Notes: generated from the sequence alone by a model not told the origin. Counted from the first letter of the stretch, positions 17,806 through 27,620 are shown. The stretch: 64,000 nucleotides of DNA from Bacteroides sp. (GCA_021202275.1 JAJQDI010000002.1:24710-88709); one strand, 5' to 3'. A program made the numbers and translations.

Positions 17806-18276
17806 ATGAAAAAGAAAGCAAGCCGGTTAGACGCCATCAAGATGATTATCTCCAGCCAGGAAATAGGCTCACAGGAAGAACTGCTTCAGGCTCTCTCCGC
17901 CGAAGGGTTCGAGCTTACTCAGGCTACGCTGTCACGAGACCTGAAACAGCTGAAAGTGGCCAAAGCAGCCAGTACCCATGGTAAATATGTATATGTATTG
18001 CCCAACGATATTATGTACAAACAGGCCACAGGGATGAGTGCGACGGAAATGGTGATGAATACCGGTTTTGTGTCTCTGGAATTTTCCCGCAACATAGCTG
18101 TGATCAAGACACGGCCGGGATATGCGAGCAGCATGGCGTATGACATAGATAAAACAGAATTCAACGAGATCCTGGGCACGGTGGCAGGAGATGATACGAT
18201 CATTCTGGTACTGCGTGAAGATGTACAGCCCGACCAGGTGCGCAAGCTGCTTTCGACGATCATACCGTCTCTCTGA
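17806..18276 (+). CDS. argR: Arginine repressor ArgR
   Basis: A hexameric DNA-binding regulator that senses arginine and controls arginine genes. The 156-residue protein has the usual two domains. The N-terminal winged helix (residues 1-70) contains IGSQEELLQALSAEGFELTQATLSRDLKQL, with the SRDL recognition helix. The C-terminal oligomerisation and arginine-binding domain ends GTVAGDDTIILVLREDV, close to the family GTIAGDDTIL motif. It is the first gene of a plus-strand operon with a GNAT enzyme, argG, argC and an argD-like gene, which supports repression of its own operon. The 36-bp gap to the next gene suggests co-transcription. Confidence 0.95.
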   Translation: MKKKASRLDAIKMIISSQEIGSQEELLQALSAEGFELTQATLSRDLKQLKVAKAASTHGKYVYVLPNDIMYKQATGMSATEMVMNTGFVSLEFSRNIAVIKTRPGYASSMAYDIDKTEFNEILGTVAGDDTIILVLREDVQPDQVRKLLSTIIPSL

Positions 18277-18312
18277 ACTTATACGTAACGATATCAAGTA
18301 CCGACAGAATTA

Positions 18313-18912
18313 ATGGATATAAAGATAGATGTCATGGTGGCCAACTCTTCGCATGAGATATATGTCGACACCATTCTGGATACGATCACTGAGGCTGCGA
18401 AAGTACGCGGCACAGGGATCGCCAAACGTACGCATGAATATGTAACGCAGAAAATGAAAGAGGGTAAAGCCATCATCGCATTGCATGGCGATGAGTTTGC
18501 CGGTTTTTGTTACATCGAGAGCTGGGGCAACAAACAATATGTAGCCAACTCGGGACTGATTGTCGTGGAGAAATTCCGCGCACAGGGGCTTGCCAAGCGT
18601 ATCAAACAGGCAGCTTTCACGCTTTCCCGCCTGCGGTGGCCCAACGCAAAACTGTTTGGTCTTACAAGTGGCGGAGCCGTGATGAAGATCAATACGGAAC
18701 TGGGATATGTTCCGGTCCCTTTTTCTGAACTGACAGACGACGAAGCGTTCTGGAAAGGGTGCGAAGGGTGTGTCAACCACGATGTTTTGCTGCGTACCGA
18801 ACGGAAATACTGCATTTGTACGGCCATGCTGTACGATCCGGAAAAACATACAGAGGAAGCCCTGGCTGCTACAAAAACAAAAACTCCCGGACAGGAGACA
18901 ACAGCCGGGTAG
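18313..18912 (+). CDS. GNAT N-acyltransferase of the arginine operon, candidate N-acylglutamate synthase
   Basis: The 199-residue protein is a GNAT-fold acyltransferase: a central beta strand ANSGLIVVEKFRAQGLAKRIK carries the acyl-CoA pyrophosphate loop (R-x-x-G-x-A, near residues 95-103). It sits between argR and argG, and no other candidate for the first step of arginine synthesis is visible nearby. Bacteroides is known to use succinylated intermediates (its N-succinylornithine transcarbamylase is characterised). From memory, a homologue in this operon position was assigned as N-acylglutamate synthase from mutant fitness data. The acyl donor cannot be read from the sequence. Cys-rich C-terminal stretch CEGCVNHDVLLRTERKYCIC is notable and could bind a metal. 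The stop is TAG. Confidence 0.75.
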   Translation: MDIKIDVMVANSSHEIYVDTILDTITEAAKVRGTGIAKRTHEYVTQKMKEGKAIIALHGDEFAGFCYIESWGNKQYVANSGLIVVEKFRAQGLAKRIKQAAFTLSRLRWPNAKLFGLTSGGAVMKINTELGYVPVPFSELTDDEAFWKGCEGCVNHDVLLRTERKYCICTAMLYDPEKHTEEALAATKTKTPGQETTAG

Positions 18913-18946
18913 AAATTCTTTAGAGAAAAATTAAACGCATGAAGAT

Positions 18947-20155
18947 ATGAAGAAAAAAGTTGTATTGGCATTCAGCGGAGGTTTGGATACCTCTTTCTGT
19001 GCCATGTATCTCGCCAAAGAGAAAGATTGCGAAGTCTATACCGCCATTGCCAATACCGGCGGGTTCAGTGAAGAGGAACTGAAATCCATTGAGGAAAGAG
19101 CCTACAAACTGGGCGCAGTGAAGCATGCCACCATCGACGTGACACAGGATTATTACAACAAGAGCATCAAATACATGATCTTCGGTAATGTACTGCGCAA
19201 CGGTACGTATCCGATCTCTGTCAGTTCGGAACGTATCTTCCAGGCGATCGCTATCGCCAATTATGCCCGGGAGATTGGCGCGGATGCCATTGCTCACGGA
19301 AGTACAGGAGCGGGCAACGACCAGATCCGGTTCGACCTCACGTTTGATGTCCTGGCTCCGGGCATCGAGATCATCACTCCGACCCGGGACATGGTACTGA
19401 CCCGTGAATACGAGATCAACTATCTGAAAGAGCATGGTTATGAAGCGGATTTCGTGAAGATGGAGTATTCAATCAACAAAGGACTCTGGGGAACTTCTAT
19501 CGGTGGAAAAGAAACCCTGGACAGCGCGAAGACCCTGCCTGAAGAAGCGTATCCTTCACAGGTAACCGCGGAAGGTACAGAAGTATTGACACTGGAATTC
19601 AAAGAGGGTGAACTGTGCGCAGTGAATGGTGAGGCTTTTGACGATAAGGTGAAAGCGATCAATAAGGTAGAAGAGATCGGAAGCAAATACGGCATCGGAC
19701 GGGATATGCATATCGGAGATACGATCATTGGGATCAAAGGTCGTGTAGGCTTCGAAGCGGCTGCGCCGTTGCTGATCATCAACGCACACAAGATGCTGGA
19801 AAAGCATACCCTGAGCAAATGGCAGCAGTACTGGAAAGACCAGGTGGGCAACTGGTACGGTATGTTCCTCCACGAAGCGCAGTACCTCGAACCGGTGATG
19901 CGGGATATCGAAGCTATGTTGCAGTCTTCCCAACGCAATGTCAACGGAACGGTAAGTATCCTCCTGCGTCCTTACAGCTATACGCTGGTAGGTGTGGAAT
20001 CCTCTTTCGACCTGGTAAAAACCGATTTCGGCGAATACGGCGAAGTACAGAAAGGCTGGACCGCAGAAGACGCGAAAGGATTTACAAAGATCCTTTCTAC
20101 TCCGTTGCGTGTATATTATGCCAACCAGAAGAAAAACGGAAAAGAAGAGATCTAA
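18947..20155 (+). CDS. argG: Argininosuccinate synthase
   Basis: This cytoplasmic enzyme joins citrulline and aspartate using ATP to form argininosuccinate. The 402 residues fit the family. The PP-loop AFSGGLDTS lies at residues 8-16, followed by HGSTGAGNDQIRFD and YSINKGLWGTSIGG, both typical of ArgG citrulline/aspartate-binding segments. The family member is the Bacteroidota variety, with a longer middle region than E. coli ArgG. It is third in the operon, 34 bp after the GNAT gene and 12 bp before argC. No anomalies are visible. Confidence 0.97.
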   Translation: MKKKVVLAFSGGLDTSFCAMYLAKEKDCEVYTAIANTGGFSEEELKSIEERAYKLGAVKHATIDVTQDYYNKSIKYMIFGNVLRNGTYPISVSSERIFQAIAIANYAREIGADAIAHGSTGAGNDQIRFDLTFDVLAPGIEIITPTRDMVLTREYEINYLKEHGYEADFVKMEYSINKGLWGTSIGGKETLDSAKTLPEEAYPSQVTAEGTEVLTLEFKEGELCAVNGEAFDDKVKAINKVEEIGSKYGIGRDMHIGDTIIGIKGRVGFEAAAPLLIINAHKMLEKHTLSKWQQYWKDQVGNWYGMFLHEAQYLEPVMRDIEAMLQSSQRNVNGTVSILLRPYSYTLVGVESSFDLVKTDFGEYGEVQKGWTAEDAKGFTKILSTPLRVYYANQKKNGKEEI

Positions 20156-20167
20156 CAGAACATACAC

Positions 20168-21136
20168 ATGATAAAAGTTGGAATTATCGGCGGTGCTGGA
20201 TATACGGCAGGAGAACTGATCCGTTTGCTGATCAACCACCCCGACGCGGAGATCGTCTTTATAAACAGTACAAGCAACGCGGGCAACCGTATCACGGATG
20301 TACACGAGAGTCTCTATGGAGAGTGTGATCTGACATTTACAGATCAGTTGCCATTGGACGAGATTGATGTGCTCTTCTTCTGTACGGCACACGGCGATAC
20401 AAAAAAATTCATAGATAGCCACAACCTTCCGGAGGGACTGAAGATCATCGACCTGTCTACGGACTATCGTATGAAAAGCGAGGAGCATGATTTCCTCTAC
20501 GGACTGCCGGAGCTGAACCGCCGGGCGATCTGTAAAGCGGACCGGGTAGCCAATCCGGGATGCTTCGCTACGTGTATCCAGCTGGCACTCCTCCCGCTGG
20601 CCAAACACCTGATGCTGAACGATGATGTGATGGTAAATGCCATCACGGGAAGTACCGGAGCAGGCGTGAAGCCGGGTGCCACCAGCCACTTCAGCTGGCG
20701 CAACAACAACATAAGTGTCTATAAGGCTTTTTCGCACCAGCACGTACCGGAGATCAAACAATCGCTGAAACAGTTGCAGAACAGTTTTGATTCGGAAATC
20801 GATTTCATTCCTTACCGGGGAGATTTCCCGCGCGGGATCTTCGCGACATTGGTGGTGAAATCGAAAACAGACCTGTCGGAACTGACACGTATCTACGAAG
20901 AGTACTACGAGAAAGACTCCTTTGTACATATCGTGGATAAGAACATTGACCTGAAACAGGTTGTTAATACCAACAAGTGTCTGATCCATCTGGAGAAACA
21001 CGGGGATAAGTTGTTTATCATCTCCTGTATAGATAACCTATTGAAAGGGGCTTCGGGGCAGGCGGTACACAACATGAACCTGATGTTCAACCTGGAAGAG
21101 ACAGTAGGACTGAGGTTGAAGCCAAGCGCCTTCTGA
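20168..21136 (+). CDS. argC: N-acylglutamyl-phosphate reductase
   Basis: The enzyme reduces N-acylglutamyl 5-phosphate to the semialdehyde with NADPH. The nucleotide-binding start GIIGGAGYTAGELIRLL (residues 5-21) and the active-site cysteine in VANPGCFATC (Cys132) are present, as is the conserved GSTGAGVKPG... segment. The 322-residue length is normal for the short ArgC class. If the pathway is succinylated, as in Bacteroides, the substrate would be the N-succinyl form. It follows argG closely; a repeat-filled gap of about 430 bp separates it from the aminotransferase gene. Confidence 0.96.
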   Translation: MIKVGIIGGAGYTAGELIRLLINHPDAEIVFINSTSNAGNRITDVHESLYGECDLTFTDQLPLDEIDVLFFCTAHGDTKKFIDSHNLPEGLKIIDLSTDYRMKSEEHDFLYGLPELNRRAICKADRVANPGCFATCIQLALLPLAKHLMLNDDVMVNAITGSTGAGVKPGATSHFSWRNNNISVYKAFSHQHVPEIKQSLKQLQNSFDSEIDFIPYRGDFPRGIFATLVVKSKTDLSELTRIYEEYYEKDSFVHIVDKNIDLKQVVNTNKCLIHLEKHGDKLFIISCIDNLLKGASGQAVHNMNLMFNLEETVGLRLKPSAF

Positions 21137-21330
21137 TTTACGATTTAGTTCCTTTGTCATGACACATTCTTTGATTTTTAACATCAAGGTAAGTTGACGA
21201 TTTACAATTTACGATTGAAATAACATCGTAGAGTGGCATCCACCTGTAGAGACGCACGCCGTGCGTCTCCGCGATACAGGTCCAACAAAGGAGGGCGTGC
21301 GTCTCTGTGATACGGTTCCAACAGGGGGGC
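21137..21330. repeat. REPIN/MITE-like intergenic element, copy 3
   Basis: This part of the argC-argD gap holds the 62-bp left unit shared with 14551-14612, then ATTTACGATTGAAAT, GGCATCCACCTGTA and a palindrome at 21249-21269. A half copy (GGCGTGCGTCTC) follows at 21295-21306, so the right palindrome is degenerate. The remaining 240 bp up to the aminotransferase gene shows no gene or clear signal. Confidence 0.75.
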
Positions 21331-21568
21331 GGGCGTTTCCGCAGTACAGATCCGGCACAGGTATACATCGCATGTAACGGCACCGATATCCTCTCTACGG
21401 CATCTCAGTTCGCTGGTCTGGCAGCCCCGACGGAGAGGAGAAACACCAGGAAACAGAATGATGTACAATCTGAATTTTCCATTCCGGAGAAAACAAATGT
21501 TCCCGGCATGTTCAGGTCAGCTTCCCGGAATGGTTCCCGGGAAAAGTAAAAACTAAAACTCATTTGAT

Positions 21569-22696
21569 ATGAATTTATTCGACGTATATCCGCTTTTCGA
21601 TATCAACATCGTATCCGGCAAAGGTTGCCAGGTATGGGATGAAAACAATGTAGAATACTTAGACCTTTACGGAGGCCATGCTGTGATATCCATCGGCCAC
21701 TCTCATCCGCACTATGTGAAGATGATCAGTGACCAGGTAAGTAAACTGGGATTCTATTCCAATTCGGTTGTGAACAAACTGCAACAGGAAGTAGCCCGCC
21801 GACTGGGTAGGATATCGGGATACGAAGACTACTCCCTGTTCCTGATCAACTCCGGTGCGGAAGCCAATGAGAACGCCCTGAAACTGGCCTCGTTCCACAA
21901 CGGTCGCAAACGGATCGTCAGCTACTGCAAATCGTTCCACGGACGCACGTCACTCACCGTACAGGCTACGGACAACCCGAAGATCGTGGCACCAATCAAC
22001 GCCACCGGACACATCACCTTCCTACCCCTTAACGATACGGAAGCGATGAAAGCCGAACTGGCCAAAGGAGATGTCTGCGCCGTGATCATCGAAGGTATAC
22101 AAGGTGTCGGAGGCATCAAACTACCCGACGACAGTTTCCTTCAGGAGCTGAGCAAGACCTGTACAGAAACTGGTACTGTACTGATCTTAGACGAGATACA
22201 AAGCGGCTACGGCCGTTCGGGAAAGTTCTTTGCCCATCAATACGCCGGTATCCGTCCGGACCTTATCACCGTAGGAAAAGGGATCGGCAACGGATTCCCT
22301 ATGGCGGGAGTATTGATCGGTCCGATGTTCGAGGCCGTTCACGGGATGCTGGGTACTACCTTCGGAGGAAACCACCTGGCCTGTGCCGCCGCATTGGCCG
22401 TGATGGATGTGATGGAAGAAGAGGGCCTAATCGGACGGACCGCGACTGTGGGCAACTACCTGATGGAGGAACTCCGGAAATTCCCGCAGATCAAAGAGGT
22501 CCGCGGACGTGGACTGATGATCGGGATGGAGTTTGAAGAACCGGTCAAAGACATCCGTCGCAAACTACTCTTCGAACAGAATGTGTTTACCGGAGTTAGC
22601 GGAACAAATGTGATCCGGCTACTGCCTCCTCTCTGTCTGAACCTGGAAGAAGCGGATATTTTCTTAGAAAAATTCCGCAAGGTATTGGGTGAATGA
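21569..22696 (+). CDS. argD: Acylornithine aminotransferase
   Basis: A class III pyridoxal-phosphate aminotransferase making N-acylornithine from the semialdehyde with glutamate as amino donor. The 375-residue protein has NSGAEANENALKLA (residues 94-107), LILDEIQSGYGRSGKFFA with the cofactor-contacting Asp208, and VGKGIGNGFPM with Schiff-base Lys237. The position after argC supports the arginine assignment; succinylornithine or ornithine aminotransferases share the fold, so the acyl group is inferred. It is the last gene of the operon, followed by a strong terminator. Confidence 0.92.
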   Translation: MNLFDVYPLFDINIVSGKGCQVWDENNVEYLDLYGGHAVISIGHSHPHYVKMISDQVSKLGFYSNSVVNKLQQEVARRLGRISGYEDYSLFLINSGAEANENALKLASFHNGRKRIVSYCKSFHGRTSLTVQATDNPKIVAPINATGHITFLPLNDTEAMKAELAKGDVCAVIIEGIQGVGGIKLPDDSFLQELSKTCTETGTVLILDEIQSGYGRSGKFFAHQYAGIRPDLITVGKGIGNGFPMAGVLIGPMFEAVHGMLGTTFGGNHLACAAALAVMDVMEEEGLIGRTATVGNYLMEELRKFPQIKEVRGRGLMIGMEFEEPVKDIRRKLLFEQNVFTGVSGTNVIRLLPPLCLNLEEADIFLEKFRKVLGE

Positions 22697-22753
22697 TATA
22701 CATAAGAGGGAACAGGCTATATTTGAGATCTGTTTCATCAAGATCAGCATATA

Positions 22754-22793
22754 AAAAGAGAAGATACCAGCTATCAACGGTATCTTCTCTTTT
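22754..22793 (+). terminator. Terminator of the arginine operon
   Basis: A perfect 15-bp stem (AAAAGAGAAGATACC pairing with GGTATCTTCTCTTTT) with a 10-base loop runs into further T and A. It lies 57 bp past the aminotransferase stop codon. Confidence 0.88.
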
Positions 22794-22827
22794 ATTATAA
22801 ATCGGCTTCCTTCTGTAGATCCCAGGA

Positions 22828-23073
22828 TCAATATACCTCCAGACTTACCCGTTCCGTATGCTCTTCTGGTTGTTCCGGAACGGGATCTCCATTTATCAGG
22901 GAACGCAGGATCCGGACCTGGTCGGTACAGAACATATAGTAAGGATGCAAGGCTTGCCGAACGTAAAAATCGGAAATTTCTATATCCCGAACAGGCTTTT
23001 CCCGATAGCCATCCATAAAGAAAGTATAGTTGTCAGCCACACCGGCAAAAGTAAAATCGCTCACCGGCCTCTC
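22828..23073 (-). pseudogene. C-terminal remnant of a GH28 enzyme
   Basis: About 80 codons resemble the end of a GH28 beta-helix: VADNYTFFMDGYREKPVRDIEISDF, then MFCTDQVRILRSLINGDPVPEQP. The latter matches the usual closing pattern (a ladder rung ending in a VNG-type turn). No catalytic part is present. Upstream of about 23073 the reading frame continues but loses GH28 character, because the DNA there is the plus-strand AraC fragment. It is a truncated leftover of a larger pectin locus. Confidence 0.6.
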
Positions 23074-23260
23074 TCCCGTCACGTATATCAAGGAGAAACG
23101 TATGCAGAGAGCGGCTGTCTTAGTCAGGGAGAAACAATATTCCATAGCGGAAATAGCGTATAGGGCAGGCTACACAGATCCGCACTATTTCAGCAAAACG
23201 TTTAAATTGTTCTGGGGAATGACTGCCACTGAATAGGCAGAAGAGCAACCGGAGAAATAA
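23048..23260 (+). pseudogene. C-terminal AraC-type helix-turn-helix remnant
   Basis: The frame encodes only the end of an AraC DNA-binding domain: KVKSLTGLSPVTYIKEKRMQ, then SIAEIAYRAGYTDPHYFSKTFK and GMTATE. This is typical of hybrid two-component regulators of polysaccharide loci. The rest of the regulator is missing. The frame meets TAG where homologues usually have the tyrosine of the PxEYR ending, then reads seven more codons to TAA (23258-23260). It abuts the GH28 remnant on the opposite strand, so both look like products of one deletion or recombination event. Confidence 0.6.
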
Positions 23261-23292
23261 GAACTGTTTCTGTTCAAAACCAGTACACCCTG

Positions 23293-26033
23293 TTACACAG
23301 GCACCGTAAACCAGAAACAAGCCCCTTCTCCTTCTCTCGAATTCACTCCGATCTCACCCCCATCTGCTCCGCGATGCTTTTGCAGATAGAGAGCCCCAGA
23401 CCTGTTCCCTGCGCAAAATCATCCAGTTTCACAAAACGCTGGAAGATAGCTGTATGCTCTTTTTCAGGGATCCCGCATCCGGTATCCTGAACATAGATCC
23501 TGACCTTATCTTTTCCTTCTTTATAGAAACCTACTGTAATGGCACCTTCTGGGGTGAATTTGATAGCGTTGTTCATGAAATTACCAATGACCTGCATGAG
23601 GCGGTTCTTATCTGTGCGCAGGACACAGGGAGAAAAATGCTCTCCGTATCTTACCTCAACCGGAGCAGATTGCAACTTCATGTTGTAAGTCTGGACAATT
23701 TCCTGACAAAGCGCATGCAGATCAAGCTCGTCATAAAGTAGTTCCATCGTTCCTGCTTCAATCTTTGACAGATCCAGTATATCGGAGATAAGCTGTAAAA
23801 GCAATTCGTTGTTCTTTTGTATAATGTTTACATAGGAGTTTTTCTCGTCATCGCTTTCCGTCTCTGCCAGAACTCCTGAAAACCCGACTATAGCGTTCAA
23901 CGGAGTACGTATTTCATGACTCATGTTGGCAATGAATGCCGATTTCAGCCTGTCGCTCACCTCCGCTTTTTCTTTGGCTTCGATAAGCTTTTGCTCCGTA
24001 TCCTTGAGATTGGTTATATCAAAATTGACACAAAGCATCTCTGACTTTGACGGGTCTGTATTCGCAGGGTTTTTAAGTACATTGATCTGTGTCCACCGCC
24101 AGGTGTTATCTTCGTGCAGCACACGCAAATCTTCTGTGAAACCATTTACTTCGCCCGCTTCTACTTTTCCGATATGGGCGAATATTTTATTCCTGTCTTC
24201 TTCATGAACATGGCTATATACACCGATGATCTGAGAGAAGGGGGTTCCTGGTTTTTCTCCCATATTGGCATACCACTGTGGTACACCTTCCCCCTCCCGG
24301 GTAGTCAGGTCAAACTTACAGTAGCCGATCCGTCCATATTTACTGATGAGTGAGAAAGAATTTTCAAAATCCGCTATCCGGCTGTAGGCCTGGTTGATCT
24401 GCGTATTATCAATGTGAATAAGCAGATAGTGTATGATCTCCCCATTGCTGTCGTACAATATATTTGCCCGGGTATATATCTCTATCGCGCCTTTTCTGTG
24501 AGAGGCGAAATAACCTTTCACCCTATCAAAGGTATACCGGATACGGAAAGAGGTAGGCCGGTTATTCTTCAACAAATCTTTATGCTCCTGCGGAATATTG
24601 GGATCATCAAACAGGTTCAGGCCAATGACATCCTCCTTCTTCGTTATGCCAAACATTTCCATGTTGCTGTTGTTCAGGTCAACAAGCCGTCCGTCTTTAT
24701 CATACAGTTCAATACCCACTGAAAGATTATCGTAGATATTACGAAGAATTTTCTCACTCCTGTCCAGCTCCTCATGTACCTTGTAAGATTCGGTAATATC
24801 TGACAGTAAACACACCCGTTCGTCTTCTCCGATGGAATAGATAACGATATTACACATTTTCTGAATATCCTCTATCCATTCCTGTTTTTCGATATATCCA
24901 CCGGATAAAAAGAGTCCCTTTGAAAACAACAGGTCGTTGAGGTTGGCCTCACGGCTTTCACTGCCTTTTACTCCTATAAAACGACCCGATGGGATCCGGA
25001 AAAGATCAAATGTCGCTTTATTGGCATCCAGGATCAGATAATCTTCGGGATCGCCCGCGTCATTATAAATCACCTTCATTCGTATATAGGCCAGTGGCAT
25101 ATTCTGATACAAACTCTGCAACTGGGCTTTATCGAACAACGCAGATCTCTCGGATCTGTTAAGCTCAATGAAAAGGCTTATGATATTGGCCAGTGAACTG
25201 AACCAGATGAGATCATCTTCTGTCCAGTTATAATAACGATCTACCACATCGATTCCTACATACCCCCAGACACCGTTTTTCGAGACCAAAGGCACAACCA
25301 TCAGAGATTTTATATCCTGCATCTGTAACAGCTCCCTGGTTTCGGCAGCCTCTCCGGGCAATTCTTCCAGGGAGTTCAGCACCACAGGATTCCCCGTAAG
25401 CAACTGAGTGCTCCACCAGTTATTACTTGTAACGGAAAGATCCTGAAGTATCTCTATCTCAGGGGTTATGTACTCATCTACCACTTCATACGTACAGGAC
25501 TGGGTCTGTTTTTCCTTGTCGTATTCGAAAATATACGTTCGTCCGGCACTGAATTGTTTGAGAATATCTGTCAGTATATGATGAATGACCTGCGCGGGAT
25601 CTTCAGATCTGAGAAACGACAACAGGATCTCCGAAACACTGTTCATCTGATAAAGAAGATTATTCAGCCGTAAGGAAGTTCTTTGTTCCGGAGAAATAAT
25701 TTCAGGACTGGGAATAACCTGGAAATAACCGAATTCCATATCCGTCTGACCGGTTTCAGGGTTACTGCCTACATGCCTGGAACGTATCCATATAGCTTCA
25801 TCCGGCGGAGTCTGAATGGAGAATACACTTTCTGTCCGGAAAGAATTCGACAGGTTCTTAAGTAATTTTTCCCGGTAATCCTTACGGACCATTTTAACAA
25901 AATCGTTACCAGTCGTTGTATCGCTCCCGAGTTTGAGCAGATCCTGAACAAAAGCGGAAAAAGTAAACTCAAAAGTCTTAACATTGAATCTCCACCATCC
26001 CACATTCAGATCAGTCAGTATTTTAGTAAGCAT
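23293..26033 (-). CDS. PAS/GAF sensor histidine kinase with a 3' frameshift
   Basis: A membrane-free sensor kinase. The domains in order are an N-terminal PAS-like region, a GAF domain (about residues 140-300, ending YVGIDVVDRYYNW), two PAS domains (about 435-540 and 570-690), HisKA with NMSHEIRTPLNAI (His706), and HATPase with N-box NRLMQVIGNFMNNAIKFT, VQDTGCGIP and GTGLGLSI. As written, the frame ends early at a TGA at 23343 (AEQMGVRSE). Adding one base in the C run at 23357-23361 gives AEQMGGEIGVNSREGEGACF and a normal end WFTVPV at 23293. So the true gene is probably about 911 residues and the shift is a sequence error or a recent mutation. The ligand and the response regulator are unknown. 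A promoter box lies at 26100-26107. Confidence 0.85.
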
Positions 26034-26514
26034 GTCGTTGTGTTTTTAGATTTAATATCACAGATATAATTCCCATTCCTTTCCTGAGCAGAATCCCGAC
26101 AAAGGTAATAATTTAATACTATCAGACAAATTTTTACGGAAACCGGAACAACGACAACCCGTGAACTACCGGAAGTCAGATCCGATCTGTCACTTGCAGC
26201 CATTCACTTACATCCATCCTGAAACCATACAAGCTCATCTCAACAATATATATATGGTTCTGCCGATCTGTCCGCTCCGATCTGTCAGGAACTGTTCAAA
26301 ACCAGCATTCAAACCACCAGATACCTTGCCGCAACAGATACGAAGGAAAATAAAATCATCTTCACAGGCATACAACTTTAATATACAGAAAAAAAGGCGG
26401 ATTCTGATCATCAGACCATATACCGAATGAAACCGGCATAAAACCAGCATCCTTACTGGCATTTTCAATTTTTACTTTTACCTTTGTCCATATCCGAACA
26501 AATAACAAACAGAT
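26034..26514. promoter_or_regulatory. Divergent promoter region of the sensor kinase and proC
   Basis: TACCTTTG boxes face both ways: at 26100-26107 on the minus strand for the kinase, and at 26479-26486 on the plus strand, 28 bp before the proC start. The DNA between them has no credible gene on either strand. Confidence 0.55.
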
Positions 26515-27285
26515 ATGAAAATAACCATTATCGGCACCGGGAACATGGGCGGTGCCATTGCCCGGGGTCTGGCCCAGGGCAGGCTGGTAAGCAACAGTGA
26601 TATCACCGTATGTGACCCGAGCCATGCGAAGCTGAAAGAGTTGAACCAGGAATATCCTGAGATACATACGTCTTCCGACAATGTATCGGCAACACAGGGT
26701 GCCGACCTGGTGATCCTTGCCGTGAAACCGTGGCTCCTTAAAGAGGTGATGAGCAGTCTCCCGCTGACGGATACGCAGATGGTAGCATCCCTGGCAGCCG
26801 GCATCCCGTTTGCCGAACTTTCGCAGTACGCGGCCGTACAGACTCCCCTTTTCCGGGTAGTGCCCAATACCGCTATCAGCCAGCTGGCCAGCCTCACAGC
26901 CATAGCAGCACAGGATGCGACTCCCGCACAGCAACAGCAACTGCTGGATATCTTCTATGAAATGGGAATAGCGATGATCGTACCCGAAAGTCAGATCCCG
27001 GCAGTGACGGCCCTGACCTCGTGCGGTATCGCTTTTGTACTTAAATACATCCAGGCGGCCATGCAGGCAGGTGTGGAAATGGGGGTATATCCCAAAGATG
27101 CCATGCGTATGGTGGCACAGTCTGTGAAAGGGGCGGCAGAACTGATCCTCAACAACGATACGCACCCTTTGGTAGAGATAGATAAAGTAACCACACCGGG
27201 GGGTATCACCATCAAAGGGATCAACGAGCTGGATCACGCGGGATTCTCTTCGGCAGTGATCCGGGCGATGAAAGCAAGCAGATAA
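26515..27285 (+). CDS. proC: Pyrroline-5-carboxylate reductase
   Basis: The enzyme reduces 1-pyrroline-5-carboxylate to proline with NAD(P)H in the cytoplasm. The 256-residue protein opens with the dinucleotide fold IIGTGNMGGAIARGL (GxGxMG at residues 7-12) and has VILAVKPW and RVVPNTAISQ, typical of the NADPH domain. The C-terminal dimerisation domain carries the family signature VTTPGGITIKGINELD. Its promoter is well defined. A REPIN-like element follows. Proximity to the arginine operon may reflect shared glutamate metabolism. Confidence 0.96.
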   Translation: MKITIIGTGNMGGAIARGLAQGRLVSNSDITVCDPSHAKLKELNQEYPEIHTSSDNVSATQGADLVILAVKPWLLKEVMSSLPLTDTQMVASLAAGIPFAELSQYAAVQTPLFRVVPNTAISQLASLTAIAAQDATPAQQQQLLDIFYEMGIAMIVPESQIPAVTALTSCGIAFVLKYIQAAMQAGVEMGVYPKDAMRMVAQSVKGAAELILNNDTHPLVEIDKVTTPGGITIKGINELDHAGFSSAVIRAMKASR

Positions 27286-27585
27286 AGAGATTTACGGATT
27301 TACGATTTACGATTGAAATTATATTATAGTAGGGTAACATCCACTTGTAGAGACACACGACGTGCGTCTCCTTATACCGCATGGGAATATATACCGCATG
27401 GAGTTGTCACAACGACATAGAGTCTATCTGATTTTGTGTTGACCTACACCGCAGAGAGGCATGCCTCTTTTTATTGGACGTATATCGCGGAGACGCACGC
27501 CGTGCGTCTCTACAGGTAGATGTTATCGATCTCATCAGGACATTTGTATTTTCAATCGTAAATCGTAAAATCGTAAATCAACATA
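27286..27585. repeat. REPIN/MITE-like intergenic element, copy 4, the most complete
   Basis: Roughly 300 bp of non-coding DNA with nested inverted arms. Outer: repeated ATTTACGATTTACGATTGAAAT at the left and TTTCAATCGTAAATCG at the right. Middle: GGGTAACATCCACTTGTA facing TACAGGTAGATGTTA. Inner: palindromes at 27350-27370 and 27490-27510. The centre (about 27371-27489) is unique and carries TTTTTATTGGACGTATATCGCGG at its right edge, shared in inverted form with the 14.7-kb copy. Confidence 0.8.
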
Positions 27586-27620
27586 CCTATATATTCGTTA
27601 CCATTTAATTATATACCACC

